The translations under genes were made by a program, and so were the position numbers. The notes under the pieces were generated by a model, which was not told the DNA's origin, did no database searches, and worked only from the letters and a program-made list of their open reading frames with translations. 64,000 bases of DNA from Sipunculus nudus (Eukaryota; Annelida; Sipuncula; Golfingiida; Sipunculidae), in NCBI GenBank assembly GCA_026874595.1, contig CM049306.1, forward strand, positions 28,697,519 through 28,761,518, given 5' to 3'. Numbering within the stretch: the stretch's first letter is position 1; each line of letters begins with the position of its first letter. Positions 1 to 12,277 of this stretch are shown here, piece after piece.

Positions 1-59
1 AATCTAAATTAATACAGATACTCAATAATAAGCTCCAGGGCACCAAGTTTCACATGTGA

Positions 60-430
60 CTAATTCTTACATGTAATTTGGAGCTGCTAGCTCTGAGGGT
101 TTCTGACATACAGCCATGGACGGCAGAAAGCTAAAAATGATCAATATCAGGTCAGTGGTTTTGATATTAGACAGTCTTGAAGTGTAACAATGGGTTTTAA
201 ATGGAAAATGAGGTTTTTCCTTAATAATTTGAAGGAACAAAGTCCTAGGGACCCAATTTTCGGTATGGTAGGAGATTTTCTGGGACATCTAAAGGTATGT
301 TGAATTTCATATTGGTAGGTCCAACTTGCCAGTTTAACGGACCAACGGACAGATGGACGGACAGACAGCCGACAGAAAAAGGACCAAGACTATAGGTCAA
401 ATGATTTATAGTCAGCTAAGCTAAAAAGGA
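60..430. repeat. Dispersed repeat with GGAC/GACA tail
   Basis: This stretch resembles 13500-13790: both share a block around TGGTTTTGATATTAG, then TTGAGGTTTTTCCTTAAT or a close variant, then AGGAGATTTT, then a GGACGGACAGAC-type stretch, and both end in GTCAGCTRAGCTAAAAAGG. The shared order across 13 kb marks one dispersed family. The 73-residue open frame on its minus strand is part of the repeat and not a gene. Family class is not recognised. Confidence 0.75.
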
Positions 431-684
431 TGCAGGTAGTAGTCTTGATGGGGCATGGCTACAGAAGATAATATGTTTATGAGGGGTACGCAACCTCAGC
501 ATTCTGTTTATTATCATACTTATGTGCAGTCAACAGACTGACATTTTAAAAAATTTTCTACAATCTGATTGAACCATAACCATCAGTCCTTACCCACTTA
601 AATTTAATTTAAATATCAACCTTATATTTTAGGAGCATGAATATCTTTGCAACAGTATATGAAATGAAGAACAAGTGACCCATG

Positions 685-870
685 GGTCATGACGCTCAGC
701 TGACTAGAAAGAGATTCACAAAAGGAAATTTTATCATCAGAATGGTAGTATATACCCATTCAACTGAAGCATCAAACAGATTAACCAACAGGCCAAGATT
801 TAGTCTGTATTTATATATCTCAAAAATAGAGAAAAAATGTGTAAACTTCAAAAACTAGAATACGGGTAGC
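685..870. repeat. Dispersed repeat fragment (head shared with 16.2 kb)
   Basis: The block from GGGTCATGACGCTCAGCTGA through CCATTCAACTGAAGCATC recurs at 16170-16275 with few differences, including the phrase AAAAGGAAATTTTATCATC. It is a separated head segment of the repeat family seen at 2021-3015 and 16150-16790. Confidence 0.6.
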
Positions 871-984
871 CGACAAGTGACTACGTGTATCCGCCAAAAT
901 CAGAGTGGAACGGGTGAAGTGAGGCATGGATTGAGTGGCAAGGGGAAATAGAGTGAGGTATGTTGCATATTAGCATGGGTGTCT

Positions 985-1860
985 GCAGCCTCAATGTGTA
1001 TGAAGGTTGTGCCACCTACCACAAATCCAGAAAGCTGTCAAAGTTGTATACATATGCAAAATTTTAGGCAGAAAAGTCAAACAACTACAGCCCATGGCAG
1101 ACAAACAGACAGACGCTGTGCGAAAATGGTTGCAGATGGCCCCTCCAGTTTTGTGTATGAAAAAGACCTATGTGAGATCTATACACATGCAAAATGTTGG
1201 CCCAATCTTTCAAACAGTTCCTGAGATATGAGCTTGGTTGTCTGCAGCATAAGCTAGAATGTAGGTGACACCACCTGTAATAAAATCAAGAAAGCTATCC
1301 AGGATGTATAAAACTGCAAAATTTTAGGCAGATATGTCAAACCACTGCCGAGATATGAGTGACATTATCCCATGGCAGACAAACAGACAGACCCTGTGCA
1401 AAAATGGTTGCAGGTGGCGCCACCAGTTTTGCATATGATAAAGAACTATGTGAGATCTATACACATGCAACATTTTGGCCCAATTGGTTCCCGAGATATG
1501 AGCTTGGATGTGATCAGCATAAACGTGAATGTAGGTGGTGCCATCTGTCATAAAATCAAGAAAGCTATCCTGGATGTATACGCATGCCGAATTTCAGGTG
1601 AATTAGTCAATTCACTGCAGAGATATTAGTGATTTTAACTCAAGGCAGATGAACAGATGGACACTGTGCAAACATGGTTACAGGTGGCACCACCATTTTT
1701 TTGTGTATGTTATAAAGCAATCCAAGGGCTACATTTGTATAAATTTCTGATCAGTCAAACGGTTTCCGAGATAAGAGGGTTTATGTGTGGGAACAGACGC
1801 ACAAATGGACACTGGATAGAGAGGAATGGTCAGAGGTCAACGCAAATTGGTTAGGCACTA
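985..1860. repeat. Three tandem units of about 270 bp
   Basis: Units begin near 991, 1258 and 1529, each with AATGTRxGxxG followed by a CCACCT or CCATCT block, AGAAAGCT, GATGTATA, AATTTTAGGCAG or a variant, and a GACAAACAGACAGAC stretch followed by GTGCRAAAATGG. Divergence between units is substantial, so the array is old. Open frames here in several phases reflect the repeat rather than a conserved protein. Confidence 0.75.
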
Positions 1861-2020
1861 GTTCACATGTGACCCGACAATTGGTGTAAGTTTCGGAAAA
1901 TCGGTCCATTATTCTCAGAGAAGCTTTCTGGAAACGAACGTGGTGGCGGCGGAGGAACCCGGTCAAAAACATAGTATCCGCAAAACTTTGTTTTGGCAGA
2001 TACAAAAATACAGGTGGCTC

Positions 2021-3015
2021 CACCAGTCTGCAGAAACTAATAAAAACACTTAATGGTCAATATCCATGCAAAGAATCATGATGATATCTGCATTAGTTGT
2101 TCAAATACTTCAGCTTTTGTATCAAATTGTCCGTTATTCTGAGGGATACTTCAGAGTCCTATAGCTTGAAGGATATGGGTAACAGAGACCTAATTTCAGG
2201 TTTCAATGGAGTCTCCCTGTGTGTCAAGAATGAAGATTCTAGGTCCAGTTTTTATGATTTGTGCCCTGTTAACAGATATTCATATCTTTAAAGGTCTCAA
2301 AATAGAGAAAAAATTCGTAAAAAAACCTGAACAAATACAGGTTGTGCCACCAGTCTGCAGAAACTGATGAAACACTCCATGATCAATATCCATGCAAACA
2401 ATGGTGACCTCTGCATTAGCTGTTCAGATACTTCAGCTTTTGTATCAAATTTTCCATTATTCTGAGCTGTACTGGAGTGCCATAGCTCAAAGGATATGGG
2501 TAACAGAGACCTTATTTCAGGTTACCATGGAGACTTTTCATGGACCTCTCAGTGTGTCAAGAATGAAGATTCTAGGTCCAGTCTTTATGATTTGTGCCCT
2601 GTTAACAGCTGTTCACATTTTAAAGGTCTCAAAAATAGACAAAACAATTTGTAAAAATTGAAAAATACAGGTGGTGCCACCAGTCTGCAGAAACTGATGA
2701 AACACCTCTTGATCAATATGTATGCCAAAATCATGACCATCAGTGATGTAGTTAATGAGATATTGAAGTTTTTGTATGAAATTTTTTACTATTCTGGGAG
2801 GTACTTTGGGGCCCCATAGCTCGAAGGATATGGGTAACAGAGACCTAATTTCTGGTTTCCAAGGAGATTTTCATGGACCTCTCAGAATCCCAAGTTACAA
2901 GGTTCTAGGTCGAGCGGTTATGATTTGTGCCTGGTTAACGGACGGACAGACGGACAGACAGACGGACGAAGAGTGATCGCTATAGCTCAGATGACTTTCA
3001 GTCAGCTGAGCTAAA
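2021..3015. repeat. Three tandem units of about 330 bp with GGAC-rich tail
   Basis: Unit starts are marked by CACCAGTCTGCAGAAACT at 2021, 2348 and 2678, giving periods of 327 and 330 bp. Each unit carries GATCAATAT or a variant, GGATATGGGTAACAGAGACC, GGTTxCxAxGGAG and GATTTGTGCCxxGTTAAC. The third ends in GACGGACAGACAGACGGACG and a terminal GTCAGCTGAGCTAAAAA. The same unit recurs at 16150-16790. Confidence 0.8.
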
Positions 3016-3848
3016 AATGTATATAAAAGGCATAACATAAGAAAATATTTCACATATTAATAACTGAAGGAAATACATTAAAAGTGATCCAGAGAATGAT
3101 TTGGAAATGGAGCAAAATTGTTTGATCATAAAGGAAACGTCTGAATCTCATAAATGCAGATATGTATGTTACCACTTTTGACCAAAATCATCATTGCAAA
3201 CTGTTGCAATAAAGTGCATGTGAATGATACTAAGTGTGATAAAGCAGTTGATAATATTTACAGGTCTACTTGACTGATTTAGATACTCTGACTCAAATTA
3301 GGGGGTTACAATACAGAAACAGTAATTTCCATTAACAAAATTTGCAAAGAATAAAGTTAAAAGTATGGTAGTGGATCAAGGTAGAAGGGCTATTTCAACT
3401 ATCGAGCTTCACTGATATGATATCATATGGAATCAAGATCCCATTCTTTTTATCATATAAAATTAATTTATTCTTAAAATAAATTCCCTGATGGTGCAAA
3501 TATGAGAAGAGTTCTCACAGAGACCCAAGAAAACCTAGATGTACTATGATGGCATTAAATTTATCTCAATTGATGCATATACAATGACACCAAAACTGAT
3601 GATTCTGTTCTAGGTACAGAGGATTTCCTGCTGAAATCAAAGTTCCTATATGAAAGATCACTTCTGTAAATGGGGAAAAAACAATGAACCAGTCACAATT
3701 ATCAGGAAAGCCACAGGAGTAGTGCTGGAGTGGTATTCAAATTTATCCAAGTTTGAGCATGAGAGTTGACTGTATATAACTCAAAACCAGTGAAAGAAAC
3801 AAGAATCCCAAAAGCAATTCTTGTGGCCATTACAACCTAATAGAACAG
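3016..3848. other. No gene seen
   Basis: AT-rich sequence without a convincing exon or a repeat I can pair elsewhere in the window. Confidence 0.5.
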
Positions 3849-3939
3849 CAACTCAATCAGAGGCCATGAATCAGGTTTTCAAGAACAGTGAATCTTGGGT
3901 GCTGCTCCAAGAGATCTCGAGTAGAATCCTGGAAGGTCA
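3849..3939 (+). CDS. Possible internal exon, unidentified protein
   Basis: A 91-bp interval runs from an AG at 3847-3848 to a GTAAGT donor at 3940-3945. In the frame starting at the third base it is fully open and reads 29 residues including NQVFKNSESWVLLQEISSRI, a charged, helix-like composition unlike the AT-rich noise around it. Its end phase (two bases, CA) joins in frame to the candidate exon at 5226-5284. Against it: the acceptor has a poor pyrimidine tract, the frame is also open upstream to about 3794, and I recognise no family. No other frame across the interval is open. The call rests on splice signals and composition only. Confidence 0.25.
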
Positions 3940-4129
3940 GTAAGTCCATTTGCTGCAAACTGGAATTCTTCAGAATAGTTACCTATATACCTAACTGTAA
4001 TTGTACAGAGGAACAATAATTAACTGAAAGTGCTAAAACATAGTAATCTGTGGCAGAATGCAATCTATTCACTCACACAGTAACGCCATGGTGAAGTTAC
4101 AGAATTTGGCCACTTCTCTCCAACAATTC

Positions 4130-4212
4130 AGTATGGAAGGAAGGAAGTACAGAAGGCCGGACTGACACAGTGATCACTATAGGGAACCGCCTGTCAAATG
4201 GGACCCTAATAA
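4130..4212. repeat. Short repeat tail
   Basis: The segment around GATCACTATAGGGAACCGCC and GGGACCCTAATAATA resembles 11650-11700 (GATTACTATAGGGCACCCGC, GGGGCCCTTATAATA). It appears to be the 3' end of the family whose bodies lie at 9740-10130 and 11425-11706. Confidence 0.55.
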
Positions 4213-4844
4213 TATGTTTATATTAATATACAGTATGTTAATATATATGTTTATTTATGTCACTATACTTGTAGCTACTTTAACTTATACTTTTCTTCCA
4301 CACTTTTGACAAATGATCAAACTGAAATTTATATTAAATGTGGAAAAAGCCAGGTAAATTCAGCCTCACTTGTACATCAGGCTAAAAGATAAAAGTGAAG
4401 ATTGGGTTGTTGACCTTTTTCTCTGGACAAGGCTCCCTCCTTATGTTGTTTGTTACTTTGTTTCCCATCTCCTGATAACTTTAACAGGATCAAAATATTT
4501 CTTTCCCAAATAAAGTATAGCTTCTTTGTATGTGCATAAATGGTAGGGATTGCTTGTAAAATCATGTTCTGTGACTAAAAGTAGAAAAACAACCGATGAT
4601 AGGTTATAAATAGATTAATTTATGTACCTCCTATATTACTATGAAATTTGATGTTAAGACTAACACTTTATCTACTGACCAATTAAATTCAGTCTGACCT
4701 GTACATCACACTGTAAAGGCTATGTTTTTAACACTTGTACGCTGCACAAGGTCCATTTTTAATGGTGTCCCCTATTTTGTGTCCCATTTTTCTTTTATCT
4801 CAGACAGAATTGGAATTTTTTATAATGACTATGTTGTATATGCA

Positions 4845-5042
4845 TACATAATTGTTTGTGATCAATTAATAAAAGAAGCAATTGATTTAATGGATTATGA
4901 AAGAAAACAACCGATCATCAATATAATCAATTTATTGGAACCACAAACATGCATGCATAATTGTTTGTGATCAAAAAATGATTGCAAAAATGCTACCAAT
5001 TTAATCAGTCATGAAAGAATATGACAAATCATCAATATAATT
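4845..5042. repeat. Two diverged tandem copies of about 100 bp
   Basis: GCATACATAATTGTTTGTGA at about 4842 and GCATGCATAATTGTTTGTGA at about 4950 start two copies. Both continue through a TGATTTAATGGATTATGAAA-like block and ATCATCAATATAATxAATT. The 82-residue plus-strand frame at 4722-4970 reads through this duplication and is not taken as a gene. Confidence 0.6.
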
Positions 5043-5225
5043 AATTAATTGACCTATCCACCACAGCCCAAACGCTCCTACACAGAAGGTCTTCCATGCC
5101 CATCACATGGTAGCGAGAGCTGCTTACAACATAATAATGGTGTCACAAAGGTCGATGACACATGAAGTTGTATTGACTGACGTCATCAACTGGTATAGCC
5201 TGACCATTTTTTTACTTTATCACAG

Positions 5226-5284
5226 TCAATATGAACTGTCTTGCAATATTTTGGATTATTTGTCTCATACGAATTATGTGCCAG
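5226..5284 (+). CDS. Possible internal exon, unidentified protein
   Basis: A 59-bp interval sits between a strong acceptor (pyrimidine-rich CCATTTTTTTACTTTATCACAG ending at 5225, key feature the T-run and CAG) and a GTAAGA donor at 5285. One base completes the CA left by the candidate exon at 3849-3939, after which it reads QYELSCNILDYLSHTNYVP and ends in phase 1. The peptide is amphipathic and protein-like. I do not recognise a family, and the same frame is open without splicing from 5107, so it could still be chance. A further AG...GT bounded open interval lies at 5841-5903 (LRESAVFVDASTYAFLLLPH), but its phase does not follow directly. Confidence 0.28.
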
Positions 5285-5299
5285 GTAAGACATTATTAT

Positions 5300-8200
5300 T
5301 CACTAGGTAGTCAGAGGAATGGCTCCTGCAACCAATACCCTAGAACCTTTTATACTGTCTCCTTTGTATTAAAAAAATATCCCAGAAAACATGAAGACAT
5401 GGGTACTGGAAGTATTTACAGACTACACATGTTTTGTTTGACAGAGCTCTGCCAAATTATGCAAAATTTTGTTTTTGTCAGATGATTGACACTTTACAAT
5501 GTTTAAGGTCACCTAATTGGTTGCTCATTTGTTCAATGCTTATGATTATTCATTGAATGAATATGCGATTAAGGTCACATAGAGTTCATGGATAGGTCAA
5601 TTGGCACCACCACTAATACCAGGAATATGAAAGTAAGACAGCAGTCCTTGGTTGTCTTTATTGATGGAGTTATTTCATATTAATATGATAGTATTGACAT
5701 GAATCTTAAAAAAATGAATACAAATCTTCATAAAATGGTAGGGCAAACAGAAACAACTTATTCTGAACATGTATCACAAAAAAAACTGCAACCAGGAATG
5801 TTAGAGCCTTTCAAAATGTGTCAAGTCAAATTGACTCCAGCTGAGAGAATCAGCTGTTTTTGTGGATGCGTCAACCTACGCTTTTCTATTATTGCCTCAC
5901 ACGGTATGTCCATTCCAGATTTGGTCATAAAAAATTGCAGAATATAAAAAAAATATCAAGACCCATTTTTCATCAACAATCCCATGATGATTAATGATTT
6001 CAATATATTTCCTTCCATAATGGTCTCACCAGTATTAAGTGGCAAACATATAACAAGTAGTATAATAGTTAAGTATCAATAACTTAATTCTTAATGCGCA
6101 TTCTGTAAATATAGGGTGTATTCTTTTGGTTATAAAACCATTTATATGAAGTAATGATTTCACAAACTAGTAAATCATATTTCTAACTTGACCTTACAAG
6201 CACATTTTGTTTAACTTTTCATCAAAAACTGGTTTGAAACCAATTCTCAAGAGTAGAATGTTATCTTCCAGAAAATGTGTGACACAAGTTCTTGACATTT
6301 ATCAACTGATCAGTGGGTATGTCACTTTGAAGAGAACAGGCTCATACATTTATTGCACCAAATAGTTCCTGTATCTTTTACATTAATGACATACTGAGCC
6401 TGGTCGTATAAAATAATTGTGAGTCTGTGCTTTGATTTTGCCCCAGACCAATGAATAAAACTTGCCAATGCCGTGTCTGCTGTATATCAGGGGCTGCACA
6501 GAGTAACAAATATAGAAACTCAGCACCTCAAGTCTACCAGTCAACCCTCCAGAGCTGTTAAGATATTAATGTACAGGTCTTGGTGTCTGCCAGATCATAC
6601 AGACATGTAATCCGTGCTTGCCATTCTCCACAAGTCTAATAGAGGCTGGTGTGGAAGAATGGAACACCTCACATGATAATTCATCAGACTACAAACACAT
6701 TAGGGGTAGATTTTTACTTCACCTGTCTTTAGACATGTGTTTAAATATACTTTCATCTCTCATATTTTTTCCCCCAGAGTTATCAGACACTTTTAACACA
6801 AGAGGATGTTTTGGAACAGGACTCCCCTTGATATATCTATAATAACATATAAATATTAATGCTGTCTTGGATCTAGTTTTTCCTTTCTCTACATCATTTT
6901 AACATATTTTATACTTACATGCAAAATAAATTTTGTATTTGTTCTCTTTTCATATAATTCCAGTATTTGAATAACTTCAATGGCTTCCAAAGTAGTATAA
7001 TTATATCTGCATGAATTAATTCCCTGGGCTATTTTCATTCAGTGTTTTTGTGATCAATGAGTTACAAAAGAAATCTTAGTCGATCTGAGGAGCATACTAC
7101 AATATAATCTTTAGCAGCAGCTCAGACAGCATATATCTCTGCCAATGCAGAGATCTCCATCCAGATTCAACCAAATAAACAACCAAAACTGTCCTGATTG
7201 AACCCAATTTCCAATCAAATTGGACACAAGACAGAAAGACCTTTACTTCACAAACTATGAGCTGTTGCTTATTCAATATTATTTGTACAGGTAATTATTT
7301 GACACTACTCTTAGCATGTCAGTTATCAGGTTCAATCAGGTTCCAGCAAGCAAGGAAAGCAAGTTTATACCTATTAGTTGCCAAATTTAGCAATACACCT
7401 GTGATTAACTTCCTTATGTCAATGATTATAAACATAAATGTCTATAACAATATAGGAGTAAAGGTAATAATCTCTTATAAATAGTGATATTTCATACACT
7501 ATCTCTCTATAATAATTCGAACACCACTGAGCTCTTCAATACTATCTGGAGATAATACATTTAATGAGTAAAAAGCTATAAATGCAGACTAAAGAGGAAG
7601 AAACAATATAAATATTTAAATCAAATATTTGATAGGACAGGCCTTTGAAAACTAGCAATTAAATGGTCAATAGAACAGCAAAATCAATGGAGTACCCTAC
7701 TCTGCAAAATAATATTTAATCTATTATGCTTAAAATACAAACTTTTTAAAAGAAAATTATCTATATTGGGTTCTTTAAAGTCATTTATATTAATTTCAAA
7801 GGTTTCAAAACATATATAATCCCATCATAAAGTTTTACAGGCCTTCAATGCTTTTATAGGTCAGTACTTCTTGGCTTAAAACCATTCACTTAAATAATTG
7901 AACATAGTGGAGTTGAATAATTTAACACAGTGGACTTTAAAAAATTGAACACAGCAGGTGCAGATACTTCAACCTTGTAATTTGCTAAGCTTTTTGACAA
8001 CTTTATGTTGTTTTTATTTAATATCACCCTGTACTATGCTACAATGGTACACATTAACTAGAGCAGTGATAACACTTCTTCAGCTTTCAAAGCAAAAGAC
8101 TGGCAATTATTTTATAATTTATCTCAGTTTAACGAATCACTTTGTCCTGAATTAGGTCTAAAGAATAAAATGATAAAGTTAAAAGACTAATCTATAAAGG

Positions 8201-9740
8201 CAAGACCAAAGCAGATAGAAAGAGCGCCTTTAAGTGGATCTCAGATTGCTAAAAATACTCCAACTGAATATATGAAAAATGCAGAAGATGATAAAATATT
8301 TTTCAAGATTGTCAAATGAGGTACAGTGTATGAGAAGAAGTCTTGTGAAATTCTGAACCTGCTACCAGTGGAAATGCATAGCCCTTGGTTACATTGAAAA
8401 AGAAAATGTGGTAGAGAAAGACTAGACCTTTGTTATTGGAATATATTTTTAAATCAGAATCAACAGCAATACAGATAAGAAATCACAGATCATGTCCTAC
8501 GCCAGCAAAGCAATTAATGAAAGACTTCAAATGACTAACAATGATGCTCAAACATTAAGGCAAAGGCTTTACATTAGGGTTTGCAGGTTTTCAATTACCT
8601 AACCGAAAACAGGTTTTACAGGTATTACAAAGGATTCCAATGTTTTACCCCTTATTCCTATATTTATTAATGTGAGGTGCTCTGCACAGCCAAAGACCTA
8701 TAAGTTAAAGTGTGAGTGCTTAATGACTTCATTTAAACAGGGGTTATGAGGTCAGAACCACTTATCTTGCTACCAATATTCACAAAATGTATGCATAACT
8801 TCTGCTGATCATCCAGAGAGAAACTAAACTTAATTCCTTTTTGATAAAATCAAATAAACATTGGATAAAGCCTGTGTAATAAACTTGTCAAATCCCTGTG
8901 TAAAACCTGGGTAAAATACTCTTAAACCGTGTTTTTCCCACTGGGTTGGAGAAAATAGGTTTTACCTGGGTAAAATGCGAACCCTATTTTACATGATCCA
9001 CAGTTGATTTGATGTAGGTACATTCCTCAAGAATGCCACTCAGTAGAGTGCCCATATTCACCATGGCAAGATACTCCTATTGGATCTGCCCTAAATCAGA
9101 AACCCACAAGAAAATTAGATATAGGATTCAGGGCTCTGTCCTGGTTGCTGAAGAAATATAGGAATTTTGTGGGAGCATTTGACAGAAAAATATCCAAATT
9201 TAAAGGATATTTCATTTGAAAACAGCCAAAACTATGAGAAAAATATATTAATTTTCACTCCACAACAAATGTTTACACAGTAACTTATCTGATAAGTCTT
9301 ATAATATGACTATCTGTTCTCCAAAGAGATTCTAACAGTATAATTGGTTAAGATGGTTAGAAAATCATAGGAGACAATTTATTTAGAGGAAAGTCTAGAT
9401 AATATAAGAGTCAGTGGAATTCCTGAGGATTGCCCCAGGCCCATATCTCATGCTTCTGACAGGTTTAGGGAAAATTGGTTCAGTAAATTTTGCATAATTC
9501 TGCATGCAAACAAAAATACAAACGCATGTAACAACATTCACTGCTGGAAAAAATCTTCATGCAAAGACACTGCATGAAGACATGGAGCACCATATGGTGT
9601 AACAGAATGTGTGCTTTTATATTTTCCAGGAAATGCCAATATTACCATCAACTCCAGTTTTCCTAAGAACACAGAAATAATAAATGCAATGAAAAGCAGA
9701 ACATTCCCTGGCACAGAAGCAAATTTTAACTTGGTGTATT
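5300..9740. other. AT-rich stretch, no convincing gene
   Basis: I see no long conserved frame. Two short AG/GT-bounded open intervals (5841-5903 and 6594-6705 on the plus strand) are the only hints of exons and are too weak to annotate. Nothing here matches the missing SENP8 catalytic exons on the minus strand. Confidence 0.4.
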
Positions 9741-10130
9741 ACACAGTGTGAAAATCAGGAGGGCAGTTCTGTGACCTTTACTTTTGACTCCATGATGCTA
9801 AAATCGATAGGCTTCTTCATTCATGGGTGGGTGAGCCATATGTGAAAGATGAAAGGTGTAGGTCAAACAATTTAAAATGCATCCACACACTTTTTCAAAA
9901 AGTGGGTCCTGTGGCCTTGACCTTTGACCCCATGACCTCAAATTCAATAGGGTTCTTCATGTGTGGGTGAGTTAACCATATGTAATAAAATGAAAGGTTT
10001 TGGTAAAATGGCTTCTTTTAAAATGGGTCCACAAGCCAATTCAGGATGGATAGACAGATTGACAGCATGACAGATGCGCTAATGGAAGTGTTAATGTATC
10101 TCCTGCAACTTCATTGCGAGGGGACAATAA
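9740..10130. repeat. Repeat with paired TGACCT-like motifs (two units)
   Basis: Two successive units share GTGACCTTxACxTTTGACxCC, CATGA, then TAGGxTTCTTCAT and GGGTGxGTxAxCCATATGT. The second contains CCTTGACCTTTGACCCC. A tail with GATAGACAGATTGACAGCAT and CATTGCGAGGGGACAATAA closes the element. A third unit is at 11425-11706. TGACCTTTGACC is a DR1-type arrangement of nuclear-receptor half-sites; whether that matters is unknown. Confidence 0.7.
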
Positions 10131-10401
10131 AATTAATTTATAAAGAAAATTCACCAATGTGATTTATTCACATACTATAAGAAGTAGATATAGGACCCCA
10201 AATGATCAAACATAAGATTAAGGCCAGTGAGTCACATGCTTTTTTATATATATTCCTTATTTGACTCAGTAATAAATATGTGAGGAACCACGCATTTAAT
10301 AAATGCATCTGATATTTAATATATAAGTTACCATTTTAAGAAGTTATCTGTTTTTCATAACCTGACCACTGGAAATTTATCCTGAGTTTCTCATTACTTA
10401 G

Positions 10402-10555
10402 GGAGATTATTGCCAGAGACCTGTCTAAACTGTGGTTTTATTTCATACATTACATGGAGAGTTCAAGATCATTTCTCCACACTGACAAGGTCCATGGTTA
10501 TATACTGTCAGAGTTTGACCTACAAGTGGTCCAGGCACATGAACACATCCAATAA
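10402..10555 (+). CDS. Possible terminal coding exon, unidentified protein
   Basis: An acceptor (TTTCTCATTACTTAG ending at 10401) is followed, after one base, by 50 open codons and a TAA at 10553-10555. The peptide includes IARDLSKLWFYFIHYMESSR and later YILSEFDLQVVQAHEHIQ at its C-terminus, a composition typical of a folded helical protein. A second frame through the same bases stays open as far as a GTATGT at 10561, so an internal exon in that other frame cannot be excluded. I recognise no family. It could be the 3' end of the plus-strand gene hinted at by 3849-3939 and 5226-5284. Confidence 0.3.
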
Positions 10556-11424
10556 TCAATGGTATGTATGGCAGAGGTTATTTAAAAGGTAATATTTGAT
10601 CATATTTTCAAGTCATAGTTAGTCATCAATCACTCATGGTTGACTTCAATGTTCATATTAAATAAGCAAACAGGTTATGAGCATCATATATATAGCTTCA
10701 TTTAGTATGCATATTATTTTTCATACAATTTTATCTCAACAGAATTTCCATGATGAAAACAGAATTGTGTGTATGTGTGTGTGTGTCTGCATATTGGTGT
10801 GTGCATGTAGACCAAGATCCTGAAACTAAAGTTTCTGCAATTAATTTAAAGTAACAATGAAGAAACATCTGCCATATACCATTATTTACATAAATTCCCC
10901 ATGGTTAATGACAAAATAATGAATACATTAATTACAAATTAATTCAATAAATGATTAATGAGGTACTTCAACTTTTAGTATCTTTGACTTCATATTATTA
11001 GAAATTTGGTAAAATACATTAACTAGAATACTGAAAGGTCAGAATGGGGCCCCACAAAAGGCCCCTAGACTTCCAGTGCTTGCTGAGTAATGCTTGAAAA
11101 TATGTAAAAAGAACTGATTACATGCAGAGACGAAGAAATCTGACCAAAAAAGTATACACTCTTCGAGCAGCTACAGGTTGCTGTGGTCAAGACCTCAGCC
11201 CTGTGCGCTCCTTGAGCACGTTCTCCGAGCCAACAATTGCAATGCCACACCAAGCCAAGCATACAGCCGCAAAGGCTGCCACCGTCCATCCCGAGCTGGT
11301 GGTCTTACGGGAAAGCTACAGCATCCACAGCCACAAAGCCAGAAGCAACCTACATTCCCTCTACTGATCACAGCAGCAGAGACCCAGCCATGTCATTCGA
11401 GAGGCGAACCCGATCTTGTGATCT
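10556..11424. other. Unassigned stretch; GC-richer island at 11120-11420
   Basis: 10556-11110 is AT-rich with a short (GT)n near 10766-10786. From 11120 to 11420 the composition is clearly more GC-rich and two plus-strand frames are long and open, in phrases such as QDLSPVRSLSTFSEPTIAMP. No splice structure or family is evident. It could be a decayed coding insertion or part of a repeat. Confidence 0.35.
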
Positions 11425-11706
11425 ATATGTGCAAGATGGAAGGTGTTGGATAAAAATTTTGGCTTAAAATGCATCCACATTCCTTCTACAGATATGGGTT
11501 CTTTGGCCTTGACCTTTGACCTCATGACCACAAAATCTAAAAGGTTCTTGCTTAAGTGTTAGGCCATATGTAAGTCAAGTTTGAAATCCATGTGTCAATC
11601 CAAACAGAAGTTTTCCTCCAGAAACAAATTTGTGGACAGATGGACAGACAGACAGGAAGATTACTATAGGGCACCCGCTTATTCAAGTGGGGCCCTTATA
11701 ATAAAC
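11425..11706. repeat. Third copy of the TGACCT repeat, with tail
   Basis: The unit shares AAAATGCATCCACA, TTGACCTTTGACCTCATGAC and AGGTTCTTxC with 9740-10130. It ends in GGACAGATGGACAGACAGAC followed by GATTACTATAGGGCACCCGC and GGGGCCCTTATAATAAA. The tail type also occurs alone at 4130-4212. Confidence 0.7.
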
Positions 11707-12112
11707 AAGGGACCCATGGGTCACATCCCTCAGCTGAATTTGGAAAATATTAGTAACTGCAAAATATTTCTTTTCTTTTGGTTTTTCATGTATATTATCA
11801 TTAGAAAAGCTATGATAAAATGGCCCTGCTAAAATGAAACTCTGTAAATTATAGAATAATGGACATGAGCTAAACCATTTAGTGATGCACCAAGGGAACA
11901 AATAGGCCTACGGTAAGTGTTATATAAAAGTAACATTTCATAAACAAATAATGTGTGAAGGTAATTAAGTTTTCAAAAGCATTTGAATATTAGGATTAAA
12001 TTCCTGAAATTTTTTCTTTGCGACAATCAAAATTGTCCAAGTCTCATCAAAAGGAATTTATTTAACATTAAAATTATAAGATTCATCTTGTTTATTAGTC
12101 CTGTGTATTGAA

Positions 12113-12234
12113 GGGGTGGGTGGGGGGAGGGGTCTCCGTTGTTACTGCTCGTTGCTGAAAAAAATGTTAATTTTAAGATTCATCTAGTTCATAGTACAGG
12201 TTTGTCAACAGAATGGGGGTGGGGGGGGGATGGG
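12113..12234 (+). other. Two G-rich tracts able to form G-quadruplexes
   Basis: 12113-12132 consists of four runs of three or more G separated by single bases. 12215-12234 is a second set of long G runs. Both follow a shared phrase (AAGATTCATCT, then a TTxATAGTxC stretch), so the pair came from a local duplication of about 100 bp. Confidence 0.6.
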
Positions 12235-12277
12235 ATGTGTTGCCAGAGAAAAAGGCTCCCTGTGGTATGGTATTAAC

